Of a stretch of DNA of 64,000 nt, positions 55,553 through 64,000 are shown in pieces. Position numbers and translations under genes: made by a program. The stretch lies in contig BLLK01000040.1 in the NCBI GenBank assembly GCA_021927905.1, forward strand, positions 372,001-436,000, read 5' to 3'. The notes beneath the pieces are model-generated. The model had not been told where the DNA came from and did not search any database. It worked only from the letters and a program-made list of their open reading frames with translations. Numbering within the stretch: position 1 is the first letter of the stretch; every line of letters begins with the position of its first letter. Origin of the DNA: Chaetoceros tenuissimus (taxonomy: Eukaryota > Bacillariophyta > Thalassiosirophyceae > Chaetocerotales > Chaetocerotaceae).

Positions 55553-58500
55553 ATGGTAATAGCACACTACTACCGCGAGACTGAACCCCCACATTCTCTT
55601 CTTCCAGCTATCAAGGAACAGCTTGTGTCCCTGAAGCTTGCAGATGACGCTAATGCGATCACTTCCATTGCTACTGAATCCTGTTTCAACGTGCAGACAA
55701 CAGAGGCACTAAATGAAGCCAACACTGCTCGTCTTGAATGGCTACTAGCTGAGACTTTTGAAAAGCAAAAATTACGTCTAGAGAAATCAATTTTTGCAGC
55801 TACGGAAGATGAAAATCTTCTTGACTTGGAGTTTGGCCCTCGTATGACATTCGCTTCTGCATTTTCTTCGAATGCAGTATCCATCTGCCAAGCTTGTGGA
55901 CTGGACTCTATCGATCGCTTGGAGAGATCTAGAAGATATAGATTTGTTCTTGCGAAAAAATTGACCGCTAGAGCTGTTTCGGCAATACGTGAAATTCTTC
56001 ATGATCGTATGACAGAACAAGAGTATAAAACACCAATTACTACTTTTGATATTGATGTTGTAACTGAAAAGGTTCAAGTTATTCCAATTATGGAAGAGGG
56101 AAGAGCTGCATTGGAAAAGATCAACAAAGAGAAGGGACTTGGATTTGATGATTTTGATTTGGACTATTACACTAATCTTTTCAAGGTGAGTATTGACTAC
56201 GGAAGAACATGTAACAATTGGAATTGTACTGATGTTGTAAATTTTTCATTCAGGAAAAACTAAAGAGAAACCCTACTGATGTAGAGTGTTTTGATATGGG
56301 ACAGTCAAACTCTGAGCATTCTCGTCACTGGTTCTTTGGAGGTAAAATGGTTATCGATGGAGTTGAAAAACCAAAGACACTTTTCAAAATGGTAAAAGAG
56401 ACTCTTACTGAAGAATGTAAACAAAATTCCATCATTGCATTTCATGATAATTCTTCTTCCATTCGTGGATATGACTGTCAGGCACTTAAGCCTGATAATG
56501 TCGGAAAGGCAACTGCAATGAATGTAAAGAAGCAAACGCTTCATCCAATCCTTACTGCAGAGACACATAACTTTCCATGTGGAGTGGCACCTTTTGCTGG
56601 AGCTGAGACCGGAACTGGAGGTAGATTGAGAGATGTCATGGCTACAGGGAGAGGAGCATATCCTGTGGCTGGTATTTCTGCGTACAATGTTGGAAACCTC
56701 CAAATTCCAGAATATGATCTTCCCTGGGAGGATAAAACCTTTGTGTACCCAAACAACATGGCTACTCCTCTAAATATCCAGATTGAAGCTTCAAATGGAG
56801 CGTCTGATTATGGAAATAAGTACGGGGAGCCAGTGATTGCGGGATGGTCGAGATCATTTGGACAGAGACTGCCTAATGGTGAGCGTTTTGAATGGGTGAA
56901 ACCTATCATGTTTTCTGCCGGTGTTGGACAAATGGATGGGGATCATACTGTGAAAGGGGAACCAGAAAAAGGTATGCTAGTTGTAAAGCTTGGAGGTCCG
57001 GCTTATAGAATTGGGATTGGTGGAGGTGCAGCAAGTAGTAAGCCACTTGGAGAAAGCAGTGAAAACGCTGACCTGGATTTCGATGCCGTACAGCGTGGAG
57101 ATGCTGAAATGGAGAATCGCATGGGAAGATTGATGAAGGCATGTTGTGATCTCGGCGATAAGAATCCTATTATTTCTGTTCACGACCAAGGAGCAGGAGG
57201 AAATGGAAATGTATTGAAAGAAATTGTCGAGCCTGCTGGAGCAGAGTATGACATTCGTAAGGTGAGCAAACATTTTGTTTTTCTTTGATCGTCGTCGAAA
57301 TAGTCATAAATCTTATTTCTTTCAATTTTTAGGTTTATCTTGGAGACAAAACCATGTCTGTACTTGAGATCTGGGGAGCTGAATATCAAGAGAATAATGC
57401 ACTCTTAATTAAACCAGAAGACAGGGAACTCTTTCAGGCAATGGCTGATAGAGAAAATTGTCCAATCCGCATTCTAGGTGCTGTAACCGGAGATGGTAGA
57501 GTTGTTGTTCGTGACTCACAAGATGGATCTACACCTGTCGACCTTCCTCTCGAGCTTGTTCTTGGAAAGATGCCACAAAAAACTTTTGTTGACGATCACG
57601 TGAAAATAGATTTGAAACCTTTGTCTCTTCCAGAAGGAACTACTGTCATGAACGCTGTTGACCGTGTTCTTCGTCTCATCACAGTTGGGTCCAAAAGATT
57701 CCTCGTTCACAAAGTGGATAGATCTGTAACTGGTCTAGTTGCTCAACAACAATGTGTTGGTCCGCTTCAATTACCACTTGCCAATGTTGGAGTCACCGCA
57801 CATACCCATTTTGGAATCACTGGAACTGCAGTAGCATGTGGAGAGCAACCAATTAAAGGTTTCATTGATTCTGCAGCAATGGCTCGTATGACTGTTGCTG
57901 AGTCCATGACAAACCTTGTATGGGCAAAGATATCAAAGATATCGGATATTAAAGCAAGTGGAAATTGGATGTACGCAGCTAAGCTTCCAGGCGAGGGAGC
58001 AAAAATGTATGATGCTTGCGAAGCTCTTAGAGACTCTCTCATCGCTCTTGGAGCAGGTATTGATGGAGGAAAAGATTCCCTATCCATGGCTGCACAATGT
58101 GGAGACGAAGTTGTGAAAGCTCCAGGTGAACTTACCATGACAAATTATGTCACTTGTCCTGATATCACCAAAACTGTAACACCGGATCTGAAATGTCCAA
58201 ATGGATCAACAACGAAAATCTTGTACATTGATCTTGGTAATGGAAAAGCCCGTCTCGGAGGGTCATCAATTGCTCAAGTTTACAATCAAATTGGCGATGA
58301 AAGTCCAGATATTGAAGACTGGGCAATGTTCAAAAGTGCTTTTGAAACAACACAGAACCTCATCGATACTCGTACTATCCTCGCTGGTCATGATAGATCT
58401 GATGGAGGACTTGCCGTTGCTCTCATGGAAATGGCATTTGCTGGTAATTGTGCAATTGATGTCAATATTCCAGAAGCTACAGGGGCTGGTGAGATTGGTA

Positions 58501-59642
58501 CTTTATTCAGCGAAGAAGCAGGACTTATTATTGAGGTTATGGACGCGGATGTTAAGACTGTTCTTGCTGCTTATTCAGAAGTAGGAGTTCCATGTGTAGA
58601 AATTGGAACTGCCTCTCCAGGGGACTCAATAAAGATTGCAGTTGGAGGATCCAGTGCATGTATTGACGAGAAGACAACAGTACTTCGTGATGTTTGGGAA
58701 GCAACTGGCTTCAAACTTGAACATCGCCAGAGAAACCCAGAATGTGTTGCTCAAGAAGAGTCAGGACTTAAGTCAAGAAAGACACCAGAATGGAAACTGA
58801 CCTACACTCCAGAGCCTACAGATGATGTAGTAATGACCAGCGAGAAGAAACATAAGGTTGCAATCATTCGCCAAGAAGGAAGTAATGGAGATAAGGAAAT
58901 GATTTCTGCTTTCATTTCAGCTGGATTTGAGGCATGGGATGTGAGTGTAAACGATCTACTTAGTGGTAATGTGACTCTCGAACAATTCCGCGGTATTGTT
59001 TTCGTAGGAGGATTCTCTTATGCAGACGTACTTGATAGTGGTAAGGGATGGGCTGGAGTCATTAAATTCAATGAGAATGTCTTCAAGCAATTCCAAGATT
59101 TCCGCTCAAGAAAGGATACATTCAGTCTTGGAGTTTGTAACGGATGTCAGCTTATGGCTCTCTTGGGCTGGATTCCAAATTCCGAAGGACTTCCAGAAGA
59201 GCAACAACCAAGATTGCTTCATAACCACAGTGCTAAGTTTGAAAGTAGATACAGCAGCGTCAAGATCACTGATAGTCCAGCAGTTATGTTCAAGGGCATG
59301 GAAGGATCATCTCTTGGAGTCTGGATTGCTCACGGAGAAGGTCGTTTCCACTTTCCAGAGCAATCCATCCATACGAAGGTTATATCCCAAAACTTGGCAC
59401 CACTTCGCTATGTCAATGATTCTAATGAAATTACTGAAGAATATCCTTTCAATCCAAATGGAAGCCCAGATGGTATTGCAGCTCTTTGTTCTGAAGATGG
59501 TAGACATTTGGCAATGATGCCTCACCCTGAGCGTGTTTTCACAACTTGGCAGCAGCCATGGATTCCAGAAGCATGGAAATCTCACAAGGCAGGCCCTTGG
59601 CTAAAAATGTTTCAGAACGCGAGAGAATTTTGTGACAACTAA
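55553..59642 (+). CDS. purL: Phosphoribosylformylglycinamidine (FGAM) synthase, large single-chain type
   Basis: Exons 55553-56185, 56254-57261 and 57333-59642 (all phase 0) give 1,316 residues, typical for the eukaryotic and gammaproteobacterial enzyme. An N-terminal PurS-like region is followed by the two AIRS-type synthetase domains (GQSNSEHSRHWFF; AETHNFPCGVAPF; GAGTGGRLRD-like GTGGRLRDV; HDQGAGGNGN; HDRSDGGLAVAL). A class I glutamine amidotransferase forms the C-terminus, with nucleophile Cys in LGVCNGCQL, IAHGEGRF and MPHPERVF. It converts FGAR, glutamine and ATP to FGAM, step four of purine synthesis. There is no targeting peptide. The first ATG giving a clean N-terminus is 55553; the frame upstream lacks an ATG. 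Confidence 0.96.
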
Positions 59643-59821
59643 ACAATAAATAACTCTTTTATTATAATTATGTACTGGTCAGTTTCTCAGTTGAAATTAA
59701 TAGGTACACGTGAACTTTGATATGACTATAACTTGATACATGTTTCAATTTTTTTCAATAGCTTAGTAGTAATTAAATTAAACGCAAAGAGTGAAAATAT
59801 CCACTTCAATAAGACTTTCAA

Positions 59822-61019
59822 TTAAAAACATGAAGACCCAGCAAATCTCTGGCTGTCCATCTGGAATGACTTGATAGATGAAACATCTCTCTTAGCCCCT
59901 CCTCTTGCGAAAATATTTAATTGTGAAATCACGTCTTTTTTTGCTTCAGAGATGAACCCCCCTTTCATCATCAGAGCCTTTGAAGATGCGTCTTTAGCTG
60001 GCATTATTTCCATTCTTCTTTTGATGATTTCATAGACTGGCAAATAAATTGCAGTAAAAGGCATCAACCAAGCCACTCTCGCTGCACTTCCTGCAAACAA
60101 AGCTGGCATACCTCCATTTTTCACAGTTTTGGAGAGACAGTCGAAGAATCCATTGTATCCTGTATCCACCATCAATTTAGTTTTGATATTGTCAAGCGGA
60201 GCAGTCATCAAACCAGTGATACCACCACTAATAGCTGCAGCCAACAATTCATCCCATTGGTTACTTTCAGTTCTATTCTTAAGTTTTAAATACATTGATT
60301 TGAAGTTGTCGTATATTCCCAACTCTAGCATTGTGTAAGGGACGTCTCTAAGGCATACTCCTGAATATCCCGCATAAAATCCCAAAATTCCCTCGTTTTT
60401 AAAGATTTGAGGAATACCACTGCGAACAGATGCAATCTGCCCCATTTGCAAACGTTGCTTTAGTAGTTCACCTGGCACAAGTACAACAGAAGAAGCAAGG
60501 AATGCTGCTGCAGCAGCCACAAAGATGGCCTTTCCTTGATGCTCCTCTGGAACTTTCTCTTTGATTAATTTTTTCAGTACTTCATAGCTGAGTGAAATGG
60601 AACGAAAAGTTAGACGAATGCATAATAAGTAGAGATGAAAGAACAAAATATATGATTAGAAATAAGAAAACTCACGTTGCAAATTTGAATGCGCCTGCCA
60701 TACCATCACTAGTTACATAAGGTCCAAGTCCAGAATACATCGCTGGGATACCACCATCCTTCAAAATCTTTTGTGAAGCCTGAATCATGTTTAATCCTGC
60801 ACCTTCAGTACTCTGCTGCAATGTTTTGATTGTGTCTACTGGATGCATGATGGTCACTCCAAACACAGTGGCTGCAGCTCCTGCTGCTGCCATTTCACCA
60901 TTTGAAAGGGTACGAGTAGTAGGTGCTGCTACTTCCACCGACTTTTTGGCAGAGATTGTATTTGCATTCCCAAGCAATACAGCTAGTGCAAACACTACAT
61001 GCAAATAATTCTTCATCAT
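59822..61019 (-). CDS. Mitochondrial-carrier-family (SLC25) transporter
   Basis: Exons 61019-60676 and 60587-59822 (GT-AG, phase 2; joint FATYEVLKK) give 369 residues. Three carrier repeats are seen with PxD/ExxK/R signatures: MHPVDTIKT, PGELLKQRLQ (second, with Gly in place of a hydrophobic residue) and PLDNIKTKL. Segments such as DVPYTMLELGIYDNFK resemble S-adenosylmethionine carriers, but the substrate cannot be fixed by eye. Unlike most carriers the N-terminus starts with a hydrophobic signal-like segment (YLHVVFALAVLLGNANTISA). That hints at routing through the secretory system to a plastid membrane rather than the mitochondrion. The C-terminus has an unusual extension (ARGGAKRDVSSIKSFQ). 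Confidence 0.88.
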
Positions 61020-61295
61020 GATTGAAAAAAGAAATCAAGAGGGTTATTCTGGGATGGAAATGCGTAGAAGTTATGGGAATCGAAGAACTGTTGAAATCTG
61101 CGTGATGCTCCACTCAAATTTTGGACTTCATTACTTTCAATTTGACATCTCACCATTCAACTTACTTCAAAACTGGAATGCAATGGTCAGCAACGATCCA
61201 AAAGATATTCCCATATGTTTTGCACAAATATCTATAAGACACGGTTTGTATATAAAAAATCATAACCTAATAACTACACCAACCCCAATAAAAAG

Positions 61296-62297
61296 GGTGC
61301 GGGTTAGATACCACCCGGATTTGGTGCACATAAATTTGACAGTGAAAATATATGTAAAATAGATGTCAATACTAACGGGAGTCGGACCTCAACGGAAACA
61401 TATCTGATGAAAGAAATACACACAACAACAGTGATGAAGAGCGAAAAACGATGAAAAAGACGGAAGTGATAAACGATTTAACACTTCCAACTTTCTTGGA
61501 CGCATGGTTTTTGTAGAGAGAAAGTAGCTTTGATAGTATCATCGGGATGGAAAATGAAAGGCAAAATAGGGAACAAGGCCTAGTTAAAAACTTGACATAT
61601 ATGAACGAATATTTGATTTTTCATTTTTTTACAAATCACAATCTTATTATTTCATTGATTAATTGCATAACAATAGATATATCTTAAATTTTTTGTTTAA
61701 TATTTCATCTATAACAATATGTTCTAAAACGAAATTCAAATGCATATGGAGTCCTCGCTCTGACATGCTACGACGAAGAGCGAGGGAGAGACGAAGAGTG
61801 AGGGAGAAAGTAAAAATTCCAAGGAAAAGTAAATCTTCATAGATATCTCAACTCAAATCTTAGGCTTCAGCAAAGACTCGATTCAAAAGAAAATAAGCAA
61901 AGAAGACCTATGAATATCGTGAAACACCTTCTTGCTGCGCAACGCACTAGTCTACTCCTCCCGACCCTATTAGCTCGTCTTATACATGGATTGCATTCCG
62001 TAGCTAATTATCAAATATTTGACTCAAAGTATATGCAGGCAAAAGATTTCAGTACCCTTTGTGAAACATTTTGTAGTGTGTCGCTTATTTGTATTTGAAT
62101 ATGTGTGTCTGTTTATGTTTTATGTGGAGAAATGTGGTAGATGGGAGGAATAACGAAAAAACAGCTTTTTTTAAAAAAGTATTGACACGCTAAATAAGTC
62201 ATTTGACGTGTCAGAAAGTAGTTGAAACTGTGATGGTTATCTTACGGTTTGTGACAAAATTTGCCGTACCAAATCCGGGTGGTATCTAACCCGCACC
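61296..62297. mobile_element. Foldback element with 30-bp perfect inverted repeats
   Basis: 61296-61325 is the exact reverse complement of 62268-62297; the repeat starts GGTGCGGGTTAGATACC and ends CCCGGATTTGGT. The interior of about 940 bp has no credible gene. No target-site duplication is visible (left flank ATAAAAAG, right flank GGTGTACA). It is probably a non-autonomous DNA element or foldback sequence. The repeat is GC-rich compared with its surroundings. Confidence 0.65.
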
Positions 62298-64000
62298 GGT
62301 GTACACGTCTAAAAAGCAATGCATATAGTGGAAAAAGCAATGGACAAGGAAATGGAGTATTTTTAACCAAAGTAAGTTTGGTTTACTGATTTGATACCAT
62401 TTTCACTCATATACTAACTAAGTTCTTCACTTGAAGCATGGTGAAACAAAGATCCAACTAGACCCTACTTTACTCGAATATAAAACCAAAATTCAGAATT
62501 TGATATCAGAGAGAGATTCATTGCAATTCGAACTGACTTGGAAAACCAAAGAATGGAATAGATCGAGAATCACTCCAAAACAAATTGAAGAGAAGATTGG
62601 ACAAAAGGGACTCCATCCAACAGCAAATCCAAAATTCTCTTGACATTACACTGGCTGGTCATCCTAGAAAGATAGTCCTTCCTGTCATCTTGGAGAAAAC
62701 GATTTCAATTGATTTCATCCAACAGAATTCCAAAACCCCCTTTGGCATTGCTGAGAAAATTTTGTACCCTATTTTGAAGCACATCATTTTCCCCAAAACA
62801 AAGAAACATTAAGGAAGCTTCTCGTATGGCGCACTGTGGCAATGCGTATTCTCAATTATTTTGTCACCTTAATTCTTCTAGTCAAGTACCAAGATAACAC
62901 AGAAATGCCACTAGAGCTTATTAGTAAGGATAGGATTCCACCGTGGTGGGTCGTTGCTAAGTTTTTCAAACATTTTCAACTAAAAATATCAAAACCAGAG
63001 CTCAAACCTAGAGTATCCAGAACTGAAAGGAGAACCTATTACAAGTGAAGATTCAACACAAGAAGAAGGTTCTGAGAAGAACAATCAAACCCAATTTTCT
63101 GATTTTGAGAGAAAAATTCAAACTGAATATTTACATATCCATCAATGTTTTTCCACATATCAAGGAATGGGAAGTTCAATCAAACACAACTAGTTTGCAA
63201 ACAAAAGATCTAGCCAGCAAATCTATAGTAGAAAAGTTAGAAGTAATTGACTGCAGTCTAAATGGCAAATCAAAGGGTAGCAATCAATAGACATGACAGT
63301 AAAGCAACTCATTAGTGTTATCTAACTATTCTAGGTCAATCGCCCAACGATTGTCCATAGGAGATAACTCCTAGAGCTGGGGGGTACCAAGGTTCCACCC
63401 CTTGCTCAACCCATGGGAGGCAAGGTAGCTAGCTAGTCCATCTATCATACTTGCATTCGCATTCGCTGGATAGGCATAACTTATCAGAGATCAAAGATCC
63501 CTTCCAAGTTCCTGCGAGTAGTCATCACTTCTAGTAGACGCAGACTAGAAGCCCCCTAAATGCTTGACCTTCTGAGATACTGTACAAGACGAGTATCACC
63601 AATACGAGGAATGTTCAAGTAGAATCAATGTGCTAACCAACTAACAATATTCCCCAGAGGATCGGATCAACCATTGAGAATTCAGTATTCCTTGGACACT
63701 GAATCACTTCGCGTTGTCATTAAGCGAATTCAGAGGAAGTACTGACCCCAACCTAGAATAGCTAGCTCACTGACGGATCTGGACGAGACTGATAGAGAAC
63801 AAAGAAACTGAACTGTCGATAACCCAATAAATAACCATGAAGTAACCCCAATCATAACCCATTCAAAACCCTTTCATTCCCGACTAGAGACTGGCTGAGA
63901 ATCTCAAACGTGTAGGCAAGGCTTGTGAGATTTCAGTATACAGATTGTGCATAGACATGCATGGAAGAGATCCACTTTTGGCTTCCGATGCTCTCCATCT
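62298..64000. other. Unidentified degenerate region at window end
   Basis: Several adjoining plus-strand ORFs of 70-80 codons (62431-62643, 62585-62812, 62836-63048, 63045-63290) change frame without splice signals. Their composition is Lys/Ile/Gln-rich, as in decayed retroelement gag or pol, but no catalytic motif can be read. 63300-64000 has no ORF. It may be another retroelement remnant continuing past the window. Confidence 0.35.

Noticed and set aside
1-64000. CRISPR arrays, bacterial operons or ribosome-binding sites
   Set aside because: No regularly spaced repeats were seen, and spliced nuclear genes show the DNA is eukaryotic.

Overview
The window reads as nuclear DNA of a photosynthetic stramenopile, most likely a diatom. 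It is AT-rich, genes are split by short GT-AG introns (about 60-210 bp), and several proteins begin with a signal peptide whose cleavage region is followed directly by Phe (FtsZ, an FKBP, a TspO-like protein, an HA-domain protein). That is the bipartite plastid-targeting signature of diatoms and relatives. The Copia remnants also resemble the Copia lineages I know from diatom genomes. I cannot name the species from sequence alone.

Layout: 1-6430 is a graveyard of Ty1/Copia retroelements. A plus-strand element (gag-like remnant near 2160-2766, RT/RNase H remnant 5520-6430) appears interrupted by an opposite-strand Copia remnant (5360-3964). 7112-8015 is a small TIR element flanked by TA. 8403-11077 is a broken Ulp1/SENP-type SUMO protease gene with a second cysteine-protease-like domain. 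11584-14726 holds a lipoyl-domain protein, an unknown membrane protein and a TspO-like protein. 14952-22919 is a large Mutator-like (MULE) element with 33-bp perfect terminal inverted repeats, a DDE transposase with a SWIM zinc finger, and a convergent Ulp1-like protease gene disrupted by a perfect-looking 1.3-kb tandem duplication.

23286-33597 contains a long coiled-coil protein, the FACT subunit SSRP1 with two HMG boxes, a four-repeat HA-domain protein, and a secreted 2OG-Fe(II) oxygenase with ankyrin repeats. 34172-36323 is a non-autonomous long-TIR element that shares its terminal nucleotides with the MULE. 36533-61019 is a dense housekeeping block: plastid FtsZ, NOG1, a plastid-type FKBP, a fatty-acid desaturase, an ABCF ATPase, a Cys-rich stramenopile-type nuclear protein, a modular secreted Asn/Gly-rich membrane protein, transketolase, FGAM synthase and a mitochondrial-carrier-family protein. 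61296-62297 is a foldback element with 30-bp inverted repeats. The last 1.7 kb is degenerate and not identified.

The host genes serve unrelated cellular processes (plastid division, ribosome assembly, chromatin, purine synthesis, pentose phosphates, lipids). The most interesting material is the transposon biology: an autonomous MULE carrying transposase plus a dual-domain cysteine protease, a likely non-autonomous relative 12 kb away, and a separate host or element gene with the same two-protease plan. A palindromic GTACGTAC motif recurs 150-260 bp upstream of several unrelated start codons.
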